Assembly (NCBI GenBank): GCA_900545275.1
Contig: UQYG01000005.1
Coordinates: forward strand, 109,613-173,612
Direction of reading: 5' to 3'
Length of the DNA: 64,000 nt
From: an uncultured Sutterella sp.
GTDB lineage: Bacteria; Pseudomonadota; Gammaproteobacteria; Burkholderiales; Burkholderiaceae_F
Shown here: positions 43,952 through 53,452 of the stretch, piece after piece
How positions within the stretch are numbered: position 1 is the stretch's first letter
Layout: each line of letters starts with the position of its first letter
The notes under the pieces: model-generated
Told to the model about the DNA's origin: nothing
What the model saw: only the letters and a program-made list of their open reading frames with translations
The model's database searches: none
Made by a program: the position numbers and the translations under genes

Positions 43952-44395
43952 ATGATTAAGGACAGAATCCGCGAAGATATGAAGGCGGCGATGCGTTCGC
44001 ACGAAGCCGCGCGTCTGAGCACGATTCGTTTGCTCCTTGCCGCGATCAAGCAGCGTGAAGTGGATGAACGAATCGATGCCGACGATGCGGTCGTGATGCA
44101 GGTCATCTCGAAGATGGTCAAGCAGCGCCGCGACTCCGTTCAGCAATACCGTGCCGGCGGACGCGAAGACCTCGCGTCCAAGGAACAGGCCGAAATCGAC
44201 GTGCTCGAAGCCTATCTCCCCGCTCAGATGAGCGAAGAGGAAATCGGCCGCATCATCGACGAAGCCGTCGCAGAATCGGGCGCGAGCGGCATGGCCGCGA
44301 TGGGCAAAGTCATGGCCCTCGTGAAGCCCCGCGTGCTCGGTCAGGCCGACATGGGAACGGTGTCCCGTCTCGTCAAGGCGAAGCTCGCTTCCTGA
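43952..44395 (+). CDS. yqeY: YqeY/GatB-domain protein
   Basis: This 147-residue, largely helical protein resembles the tail domain of the amidotransferase subunit GatB. It probably has a tRNA-related role that is not well defined. The family blocks KAAMRSHEAARLSTIRLLLAAIK, YLPAQMSEEE and MGKVMALVKPR are seen. I chose the ATG at 43952 because AAGGA lies 7-8 nt upstream; an ATG two codons earlier (43946) would place that sequence too close. It lies in the usual position between rpsU and dnaG. Confidence 0.92.
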   Translation: MIKDRIREDMKAAMRSHEAARLSTIRLLLAAIKQREVDERIDADDAVVMQVISKMVKQRRDSVQQYRAGGREDLASKEQAEIDVLEAYLPAQMSEEEIGRIIDEAVAESGASGMAAMGKVMALVKPRVLGQADMGTVSRLVKAKLAS

Positions 44396-44462
44396 TTCCC
44401 TCGCGCTTAGAACGCACAGCCGTTTTTCTTCTTTGCACGAAGTAAAACAGCAACACGAAAAT

Positions 44463-44497
44463 GGCCGGGCCCGCTTAAGCGACCCGGTCGTTTTTTT
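44463..44497 (+). terminator. Terminator/attenuator between yqeY and dnaG
   Basis: GGCCGGG and CCCGGTC pair with an inner GCTTAAGC stem, followed by seven T residues. E. coli also has an internal terminator before dnaG, which keeps primase low. Confidence 0.85.
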
Positions 44498-44572
44498 ATC
44501 CTCATGCGGGCGTACTCAAGGCGTGGTACGCTCAGACTTCCATCCCTACCGATTTCCATTCCTCTGGCACGT

Positions 44573-46888
44573 ATGATCCCCGAGCGTTTCATCTCGCAGC
44601 TCCTTGACCGCGCCGACATCGTCGACGTCGTGGGACGTTACGTGCCGCTCAAGAAGGCCGGAAAGAACTATCAGGCGTGCTGCCCCTTCCACAAGGAAAA
44701 GACGCCTTCCTTCTCGGTCAGTCCGACCAAGCAGTTCTTCAAGTGCTTCGGTTGCGGCGTCGCCGGCAACGCCATCGGCTTTCTCATGCGCTACGAGGGC
44801 CTCGAATTTCCCGAGGCCGTCGAAAAGCTCGCGGGCTTCTACAACATGGAGGTGCCGCGCGAGCGGCGCAGTCCCCGCGACATCGAGCGCGAAACCCGTC
44901 AGAAGAGCCTCACCGAATACATGGCCGACGCCGCCCGCTACTATGCGGGCGAGCTCAAAAAGAGCGAAAAGGCGATCAACTATCTGAAGGGTCGCGGGAT
45001 CAGCGGCGAGACCGCCGCCAAATTTCATCTCGGCTACGCCCCCGAAGGCTGGCACGCGCTCCAAAAACTTTGGGGCGAGCGCTACGCCGCGCCCGAACTC
45101 GTCGAGTGCGGGCTTCTGATCGACAAGGGCGACCGCCGCTACGACGCCTACCGCGACCGACTGATGTTCCCGATCCGAAACGTGAAAGGTCACGTGATCG
45201 GGTTCGGTGCGCGCACCTTCAAGAAGGACGAGCAGCCCAAGTACATCAACAGCCCCGAGACGCCGATCTACCACAAGGGACGCGAACTCTACGGGCTCTT
45301 TGAAGGACGCGAATTCATCCACCGCAAGGGCCGCGCCATCGTGTGCGAAGGGTACATGGACGTGATCCAGCTCTCGCAGGCGGGGTTTGAAGAAAGCGTC
45401 GCGGCGCTCGGCACCTCGATCACGTCCGAGCACGTGCAAAAGCTCCTCAAGATTTCGGATCAGGTCTACTTCTCGTTTGATGGCGATGCGGCGGGCCGCA
45501 AGGCGGCGCGCCGCGCCCTCGAGGCGGCACTTCCCGTCATCACGGACGTGCAGAAGGCGGCCTTCATTCTGCTTCCGCCCGAGCACGATCCCGACAGCCT
45601 CATCAAGGCCGAGGGCCCCGAAGCCTTCGAGCGGGAAATCCGCCGGGCCTTGGGGCTCGTCGACTTCGCCAAGAGCCTGCTCCTTGACGGCAAGGATCTT
45701 CTCTATGCGGAGGACCGCGCCAAGGTCGTGGCCGAAGGCAAGGCCTTCGCGCTGCAAATGACGAAGGCGCCGATGCTGCGGCTCGCCCTCATCGAGGAAA
45801 TCGCCGCGATCGCCCGCGTCTCGACCGACGAAATTCAGCGCCAGTATGGTCTCGTCACGCCTCCTCCCGCGGTGGCGATGCCTCCCGCGCCGCGCCCCCG
45901 CTACGACGGACGCTTCCGTCCCCAGGGGACGGGCTACGGATCGTTCGGCGGCTACGAACGCCCGGGCTACGGCTTTCCGCGCTGGCAGCGGCGCGAATAC
46001 TACGCGCCCGAACCCCGCATCACGGTCGCGGACTTCCGCGAGCGCATCCTGCAGCTCCTTCTTGCGCACCCGGTCCTCATCAACGAATTTTCCGGCGTGA
46101 TCGAAGAGGAGTTCCTCGGGAGCAACCAGCCCGTCGCGCAGCAGATCATCGAGGTCTGGCGCGCGGCCGCGGTGCTCGAGGACGAGGCGCCGGGGTCGAA
46201 CCACGCGGCGACGCTTCTCTCGCTCCTTTCGGAAAGCGAGTGGGCCTCCGTCTACGAAGAACTGCTTGCGGGCGAGATGCTCCTCGAAACCCCGGAAGAG
46301 GGGGCGCGCCTTGAAATTCGGCGCAATTTCCTCACGCTCGAACTCGAACGCGTGAAGCTTCGCGTGCAGACGCTCGTCGTGCGCGACGAAAAGGACGAGG
46401 CGGAACTGCGCCGCATGGTCGACAGAAAGACCGAACTCGATCGGCTGATTTCTGAGACGCAGAAGGCGGAGTTTCAGTACCGGCTTCGCCGCGATACCGA
46501 AAAGGCCTACGAATACCTGCAAAAGCGCGACCGGAAGGAAGGGCACGGCGGCGGCATGGTGCTCGACAAGAATCCGAAGGTGCGCGCGCTCCAGGCCATG
46601 CTCTTCGGAATGAAGCCCGAGGACGAGGACGCCTCTGCGGAGGGCGCCGCGCCGAAGCCTGCGCAGGTCGCGCCCGCGAAGCCCTCCGCCGTGGTCGAAG
46701 CCCTTGAGGCCCTTCGTTCGCGCCGGGCCGCTCCCGCCGAAAACGGCGTCTCGGCGGACGAAAACTGGCTCGACGACAATGCGCCCCCTCCCGACGACGT
46801 TCCGGCCGACTATTTGTCGACGGCGGACGGCGAAGAGGAGGACGTTCCCTACACTTTTGACGACGACGCGCCTTCGGACGATTATTGA
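44573..46888 (+). CDS. dnaG: DNA primase, with long low-complexity linker and acidic tail
   Basis: DnaG makes RNA primers at the replication fork. The 771-residue protein is much longer than the roughly 600 typical of the family. The zinc finger (Cys37, His40, Cys58, Cys61) and the TOPRIM domain (CEGYMDV, DGDAAGRKA) are intact. A Gly/Arg/Tyr-rich linker (about residues 428-480) leads to the C-terminal DnaB-binding helical domain. Beyond it is an acidic, Ala/Pro-rich tail of about 110 residues ending in Asp-rich sequence. The start at 44573 (MIPERFISQLLDRADIVDVV) is the family start. rpoD follows. Confidence 0.94.
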   Translation: MIPERFISQLLDRADIVDVVGRYVPLKKAGKNYQACCPFHKEKTPSFSVSPTKQFFKCFGCGVAGNAIGFLMRYEGLEFPEAVEKLAGFYNMEVPRERRSPRDIERETRQKSLTEYMADAARYYAGELKKSEKAINYLKGRGISGETAAKFHLGYAPEGWHALQKLWGERYAAPELVECGLLIDKGDRRYDAYRDRLMFPIRNVKGHVIGFGARTFKKDEQPKYINSPETPIYHKGRELYGLFEGREFIHRKGRAIVCEGYMDVIQLSQAGFEESVAALGTSITSEHVQKLLKISDQVYFSFDGDAAGRKAARRALEAALPVITDVQKAAFILLPPEHDPDSLIKAEGPEAFEREIRRALGLVDFAKSLLLDGKDLLYAEDRAKVVAEGKAFALQMTKAPMLRLALIEEIAAIARVSTDEIQRQYGLVTPPPAVAMPPAPRPRYDGRFRPQGTGYGSFGGYERPGYGFPRWQRREYYAPEPRITVADFRERILQLLLAHPVLINEFSGVIEEEFLGSNQPVAQQIIEVWRAAAVLEDEAPGSNHAATLLSLLSESEWASVYEELLAGEMLLETPEEGARLEIRRNFLTLELERVKLRVQTLVVRDEKDEAELRRMVDRKTELDRLISETQKAEFQYRLRRDTEKAYEYLQKRDRKEGHGGGMVLDKNPKVRALQAMLFGMKPEDEDASAEGAAPKPAQVAPAKPSAVVEALEALRSRRAAPAENGVSADENWLDDNAPPPDDVPADYLSTADGEEEDVPYTFDDDAPSDDY

Positions 46889-46916
46889 GGCTCGGGCAAA
46901 AGGCCGAGCCTCTTTG
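46888..46916 (+). terminator. Hairpin between dnaG and rpoD
   Basis: Perfect 8-bp arms AGGCTCGG/CCGAGCCT begin at the dnaG stop codon, followed by CTTTG. It is a weak terminator or an mRNA-processing site; in E. coli the dnaG-rpoD junction is processed by RNase E. Confidence 0.6.
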
Positions 46917-47100
46917 ATGAGGGTCAGAGGCGATCTCCGTGTTTTTCCTGATTGTTTCACGCGGTATGCCCCGCTATGCGGATGCGTATGGCACAATTCT
47001 TAAGATAGGCTCCGAAGGCGCGTTTTGATCTCGGCCAGGGGTTTTCCTGATGGGAAGGCGAATACGGGGCTGCGTCCACCTTACAGAAATGAGGAAAGGC

Positions 47101-49524
47101 ATGGCATCGAAGAAGTCCGAACAAGACTCCGTGCAGGCGGCTGCGACCGAAAACGACACGAAGGCGCCCAAAAAGCGTGTTCGTCGCACGAAGGCCGAGA
47201 CGCAGGCGATCGAACAGACGGCCGGGCTGACCCTGTCGATTGAATCGGCGCCCGAGGAACCCGCCAAACCCGCTCGCCGCCGCAAGACGAAGAAGATGGC
47301 CGAAGCCGAGGCCGTTGCGCCCGAAGCCCCCGCTGAGGAAACGGCCGCGCCCGAAGAAGCGCCCGCCGAAGCCGAAGAAAAGGAGGCGAAGCCCGCGCGC
47401 AAGTCGCGCGCGAAGAAGGCCGCCAAGGCCGAGACCGCTTCGAAGAAGCGCGGCAAGAAGAGCGCGAAGAAGGCCAAGTCCGATGACGACGAGGGCGAGG
47501 ACGACTTTGACGCCGCTTCCGACGACGCCTACATCGACGTGGTCGACGAAGACGACGGCGACGAAGAGTACGCCGAGGACATTCCCGACATTCCGGAACT
47601 CCCCGAAGACGAAACCGACGCCCGCAAGGGCGGCCGCAAGGCGAAAAACGGCAAGGACCGTAATGTCCGAGACGTTCTCGCCAAGGGCTACGGCTCGGAA
47701 GAGGAGTCGACCGAAGACCGCCGCTCGAAGCTCTTCAAGCTCATCCGCATGGGTAAGGAGCGCGGCTACGTCACCTACGCCGAAATCAACGACAACATTC
47801 CGACCGGCCTCATCGACGACGACGCGATCGAATCGATCGTGAGCATGATGGCGACCCTCAACATTCAGGTGTACGAACGTGCGCCCGACGAGGACGAGCT
47901 TCTCATGCAGGGCAACGCCGCCGTGGTGAGCGAGGACGACGTCGAGGAGGAGGCCGAAGCCGCCCTTTCGACGGTCGACAGCGAATTCGGCCGCACGACG
48001 GACCCCGTGCGCATCTACATGCGTGAAATGGGATCGGTCGAGCTTCTCTCGCGCGAAGGGGAAATCGAAATTTCGAAGCGCATCGAGGACGGTTTGAAGC
48101 ACATGGTGCTCGCCATCGCGCGCTGCCCGGTGACGATCCGCACGGTGCTCGAACTCGCCAAGGGCATCCGCGAGGGAACGACCGCGATCGACGAAGTGAT
48201 CGACGGCATCGTGCTCCCCGACGACGAAGCCAACGTGATCGGTCACAACGAAGACGAAACCGACATGGGCGCTTCCGCCATGACCTCGCAGCAGCTCGCC
48301 GAACTTCGCGAAAAGAGTCTCGAGGTCTTCTCGCGCGTGGAAGCGCACTTCGAGGCCCTCAAGGCGGAATTCCACGAAAACGGCCCCAAGAGCCCGAAGC
48401 TCGCCGAGTATCAGGACGCCATTCAGCAGGAACTCATGGGGCTTCGCTTTACGGCGAAGACGGCCGACCGCCTCTGCGAGACGCTGCGCACGACGGTCGA
48501 CGGCATCCGCAACCGCGAAAAGGCGATCTACAACGAGCTCGTTCGCCGTCTCGGCCTTAATCGCGAGTGGTTCCTCAAAGAATTCGTCGATCATGCGACG
48601 GACCTCGCCTGGATGGACGAAGTCATCCGCCGCATGCCCGAGAAGACGGCGACGCTCGAGCGCATCCGTCCCACGATCGAAGAGGAACAGCGGGCCTTCG
48701 CTGCGCTGGAGCGCGAAGTCTACATGTCGGTGCCGGAGCTTCTCACGACCTACAAGCAGATGGCCACGGGCGAAGCCAAGGCCCGCGCCGCCAAACGTGA
48801 AATGACCGAGGCGAACCTGCGCCTCGTGATTTCGATCGCGAAGAAGTACACGAACCGCGGCCTGCAGTTCCTCGACCTCATTCAGGAAGGAAACGTCGGC
48901 CTCATGAAGGCGGTCGACAAGTTCGAATACCGCCGCGGCTACAAGTTCTCGACCTACGCGACTTGGTGGATCCGTCAGGCCATCACGCGTTCGATTGCGG
49001 ACCAGGCGCGCACGATCCGCATTCCCGTGCACATGATCGAGACGATCAACCGCATGAACCGCATCACGCGTCAGGTGCTGCAGGAAACCGGGGTCGAGCC
49101 CGACAGCCGTCAGCTCGCCGAAATCATGCAGCTCCCCGAGGACAAGATCCTCAAGATCATGAAGATCGCCAAGGAGCCGATTTCGATGGAAACGCCGATC
49201 GGGGACGACGACGATTCGCATCTCGGCGACTTCCTCGAAGACACCATGACGGTGGCGCCTTCCGAAGCCGTGCAGAACACGAGTCTCTCGGACACGGTCC
49301 GTCAGGTGCTCGACAGTCTGTCGCCGCGCGAAGCGAAGGTCCTTCGCATGCGTTTCGGCATTGAAATGCCCTCGGATCATACGCTCGAAGAAGTGGGTAA
49401 GCAGTTCGACGTTACGCGCGAGCGTATTCGTCAGATCGAGACGAAGGCGCTTCGCAAACTGCGCCATCCCTCCCGCGCCGACAAGCTCAGAAGCTTTGTC
49501 GAGAGCACGCCGAAGGAAGAGTGA
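47101..49524 (+). CDS. rpoD: RNA polymerase primary sigma factor RpoD (first copy)
   Basis: Sigma70 directs RNA polymerase to housekeeping promoters. The 807-residue protein has an N-terminal Lys/Ala/Glu-rich low-complexity extension (about 1-185), region 1.1 (KLFKLIRMGKERGYVTYAEI), the non-conserved region, and intact regions 2-4. Region 2.3/2.4 reads YATWWIRQAITRSIADQ. Region 3.0 keeps the His and Glu of IPVHMIET, and region 4.2 has TLEEVGKQFDVTRERIRQIE. AGGAAAGG precedes the ATG at 47101. Its place after dnaG marks it as the orthologue of E. coli rpoD. A second full sigma70 follows. Confidence 0.95.
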   Translation: MASKKSEQDSVQAAATENDTKAPKKRVRRTKAETQAIEQTAGLTLSIESAPEEPAKPARRRKTKKMAEAEAVAPEAPAEETAAPEEAPAEAEEKEAKPARKSRAKKAAKAETASKKRGKKSAKKAKSDDDEGEDDFDAASDDAYIDVVDEDDGDEEYAEDIPDIPELPEDETDARKGGRKAKNGKDRNVRDVLAKGYGSEEESTEDRRSKLFKLIRMGKERGYVTYAEINDNIPTGLIDDDAIESIVSMMATLNIQVYERAPDEDELLMQGNAAVVSEDDVEEEAEAALSTVDSEFGRTTDPVRIYMREMGSVELLSREGEIEISKRIEDGLKHMVLAIARCPVTIRTVLELAKGIREGTTAIDEVIDGIVLPDDEANVIGHNEDETDMGASAMTSQQLAELREKSLEVFSRVEAHFEALKAEFHENGPKSPKLAEYQDAIQQELMGLRFTAKTADRLCETLRTTVDGIRNREKAIYNELVRRLGLNREWFLKEFVDHATDLAWMDEVIRRMPEKTATLERIRPTIEEEQRAFAALEREVYMSVPELLTTYKQMATGEAKARAAKREMTEANLRLVISIAKKYTNRGLQFLDLIQEGNVGLMKAVDKFEYRRGYKFSTYATWWIRQAITRSIADQARTIRIPVHMIETINRMNRITRQVLQETGVEPDSRQLAEIMQLPEDKILKIMKIAKEPISMETPIGDDDDSHLGDFLEDTMTVAPSEAVQNTSLSDTVRQVLDSLSPREAKVLRMRFGIEMPSDHTLEEVGKQFDVTRERIRQIETKALRKLRHPSRADKLRSFVESTPKEE

Positions 49525-49911
49525 CGAGACCTTCGGAAGGAGGGGACTCGGTCAGGCCGCAGAGGGCGCGCGCGAAGAGATTCGCCGCGCCCTTTGAGTT
49601 GAAAGGCCCGGGGATTCGTAGTATCCTATGCGCCTTTTCGTCTGCAACTTCCGACCTCGGCCGCCGCTTTGCAAAGCGGGGGTGGGGGGATTTTTGCATT
49701 CTGCAAAGACCGTTGCGGACCGCACGCACGACCTTCGGCGCGTCCCCCGTCGACCCGGCCCATCTCACGACACGCAGGGCGGCCGACGGATGCGGACCGG
49801 CCCCCCGAAGGCGCTTTTTTCGCGCGTGCCACGTTGCCATGCTGAAAAAACACCGTCAAACGGCCGAACCCGGCAACGCATTCGGCGCGTTTGAATCAAA
49901 AGGATTATTGA
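49525..49911 (+). other. Spacer between the two rpoD genes
   Basis: This 387-nt gap has no gene. It contains a good promoter (49599-49627), a 16-bp palindrome CCGCTTTGCAAAGCGG (49664-49679) and GC-rich sequence, so the second sigma gene has a leader of about 280 nt. The length of the leader suggests post-transcriptional control. Confidence 0.65.
49599..49627 (+). promoter_or_regulatory. Sigma70-type promoter of the second rpoD gene
   Basis: TTGAAA (49599-49604) and TATCCT (49622-49627) are spaced by 17 bp, about 285 nt upstream of the start codon. The second sigma gene can thus be expressed independently of dnaG-rpoD. Confidence 0.7.
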
Positions 49912-49914
49912 TTG

Positions 49915-51915
<2,001 letters not shown>

Positions 51916-51933
51916 ATCCCCGCGCGAGCGGCA

Positions 51934-51969
51934 AAGAGCCCTGTCGGAGTGATCCGGCGGGGCTTCTTA
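51934..51969. terminator. Bidirectional terminator between the second rpoD and the tonB-like gene
   Basis: AAGAGCCC...GGGGCTTCTT with an inner GG/CC pairing lies between the converging genes. T residues flank it on the plus side, A residues on the other. Confidence 0.65.
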
Positions 51970-52488
51970 TTTCAGGTCGTACTGGAAGCGGATTTCTTCG
52001 GACACGTGCAGGGGACCTTCGGCCACGCCGGCGGGACGCTTCACGCGCCCGCTTGCGGCGCGCACGGCGGCGAGCGCCGCACGGTCGAGCTTGGGGTCGC
52101 CCGAACTTTTGTGAAGGCGCACGGCGTAAAAGCGGCCCGCCTCATCGATCGAGAATCGGACTTCGCAGATGCCGATCAGACCGTTGCCGCCCGCTTCGAG
52201 ACGTCGGGCGTGGATTTCATTGCTCACGTCCTGCAGATAGGCGAGGTAGCGGCGACGGCGCTCTTCAAAAGCCTTCGCTTCGTCGGCCGCCCGCGGGTCG
52301 AAGACGCGCGCTTCGAGAAGGACGCCGCCCTCGTCGCTTACGACGGCGCCGCTTCCTTCGAGCTCCATCGTCACGACGGTTCCGCCGCTCAGCGGGACGC
52401 GAGCGGGTTCGCCCCAACCGAAAAAGAGGGTGGCGTGCAGGAGAACCGACACGAAGAGACCGGTCTTGAGGGCGTCGTCGGCCGTCAT
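51967..52488 (-). CDS. Short TonB-like energy transducer
   Basis: This 173-residue protein has one N-terminal membrane helix (about 8-25), a short periplasmic helix, and a TonB/TolA-type C-terminal domain (GICEVRFSIDEAGRFYAVRLHKSSGDPKLDRAALAAVR). The Pro-rich spacer of classical TonB is missing. It is the last of four genes (cobW-type GTPase, exbB, exbD, this one) that overlap by 4 nt each. It should transmit proton-motive force from ExbBD to an outer-membrane receptor, which is not in the window. Confidence 0.82.
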   Translation of the reverse strand: MTADDALKTGLFVSVLLHATLFFGWGEPARVPLSGGTVVTMELEGSGAVVSDEGGVLLEARVFDPRAADEAKAFEERRRRYLAYLQDVSNEIHARRLEAGGNGLIGICEVRFSIDEAGRFYAVRLHKSSGDPKLDRAALAAVRAASGRVKRPAGVAEGPLHVSEEIRFQYDLK

Positions 52489-52910
52489 TGGGAGGCCCTC
52501 GGCGCTTCCGTTGCGACGAGGAGCTTTTCGCCTCCCGTCTCACGCACGCGGTCGACGAGGAAGACGAGCGCTTCCACGGGCGCCTTCGGATGCGCAGCCA
52601 GAATGATCTGACCGGGATTCTCCCGGAAGGAACGCACGATCCGATGCAGTTCGAAGGGGACTTCTTCGCGGCTCACGACGATGCCGTCGAGCCGGAAGAC
52701 GCCGTCCTCGGAAAGTTCCCACTTCACGACGCGTCCGGCCACGGGCTCGGAAGTCTTGGCGGGCGGAAGTTCGACGTCGAGTCCCCGCACCGTGAAGCTC
52801 GCCGCCATGACGAAAAAGATGAGGAGAAGAAAGACGACGTCGATCATCGGCGTCATGTCGACGTCGTGATTCGGCTTGCGGCGTCTGTGGATTCTCGCGG
52901 GCTTCTTCAT
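52485..52910 (-). CDS. exbD: ExbD/TolR biopolymer transport protein
   Basis: This 141-residue protein has a basic cytoplasmic N-terminus, the DMTPMIDVVFLLLIFF membrane helix with the proton-conducting Asp (MID), and a periplasmic domain. It overlaps exbB upstream and the tonB-like gene downstream by 4 nt, so the three partners are made together. The tonB-like partner favours ExbD over TolR. Confidence 0.9.
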   Translation of the reverse strand: MKKPARIHRRRKPNHDVDMTPMIDVVFLLLIFFVMAASFTVRGLDVELPPAKTSEPVAGRVVKWELSEDGVFRLDGIVVSREEVPFELHRIVRSFRENPGQIILAAHPKAPVEALVFLVDRVRETGGEKLLVATEAPRASQ

Positions 52911-53452
52911 GCGGCGTCTCCGTCGAGAATCAGATCGCCCGCGCGGTTGAGGCGCTCCGTCACGTCGTCAACGCGCGACTCGAAGTAGGAGAGCCCCAGA
53001 ATCGTCGGGATGGCGATGGAAAGTCCCGCCGCCGTCGTGATGAGCGCCTGCCAGATGCCGTCGGCGAGCGCCGTCATCTCGACGCCCCCGGGAGCCGACG
53101 CTACGGCCGAAAAGGTGTCGATCATCCCGAAGACCGTGCCGAGAAGACCCAGAAGGGGGGAGAGACGCGCTATGACGGAGAGGATCGAAAGTCTCGCCTC
53201 GAGCCGCGCCACGACGGCGTTGCCCGCCGAAACGACGGCCGTCTCCCGACCCGTTTTGAGCGCTTCGGCGAAGCTTTCGTAGCCTTTCGCGGACGAAAAG
53301 GCTTTGATAGCCTCTTCGGGTGTTTCCCGGAATTTCGGGCAGGCGTTCGACTGAAAGACGAGAAAACGCTCGACGAGGACGGCCAACGAGAGCACCGACA
53401 AGAGGAGGAGAGGCCACATGAGCGGGCCGCCCGCACGGAAGAATTCGATCAT
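52907..53452 (-). CDS. exbB: ExbB/TolQ proton-channel protein
   Basis: This 181-residue membrane protein has an N-terminal helix (MWPLLLLSVLSLAVLVERF) and the family-defining pair of C-terminal helices with LSPLLGLLGTVFGMIDTF and ALITTAAGLSIAIPTILG. It forms the proton channel with ExbD. The ATG at 53452 overlaps the stop of the GTPase gene by 4 nt (ATGA); the frame is open to 53575 but lies within that gene. Confidence 0.92.
   Translation of the reverse strand: MIEFFRAGGPLMWPLLLLSVLSLAVLVERFLVFQSNACPKFRETPEEAIKAFSSAKGYESFAEALKTGRETAVVSAGNAVVARLEARLSILSVIARLSPLLGLLGTVFGMIDTFSAVASAPGGVEMTALADGIWQALITTAAGLSIAIPTILGLSYFESRVDDVTERLNRAGDLILDGDAA

Noticed and set aside
44546..49467. Long minus-strand open frames opposite dnaG and rpoD
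   Set aside because: They are antisense shadows. dnaG and rpoD on the plus strand have full domain sets.
49525..49911. Short open frames in the spacer between the two sigma genes
   Set aside because: None has a start signal or protein-like composition, and a promoter and leader explain the sequence.
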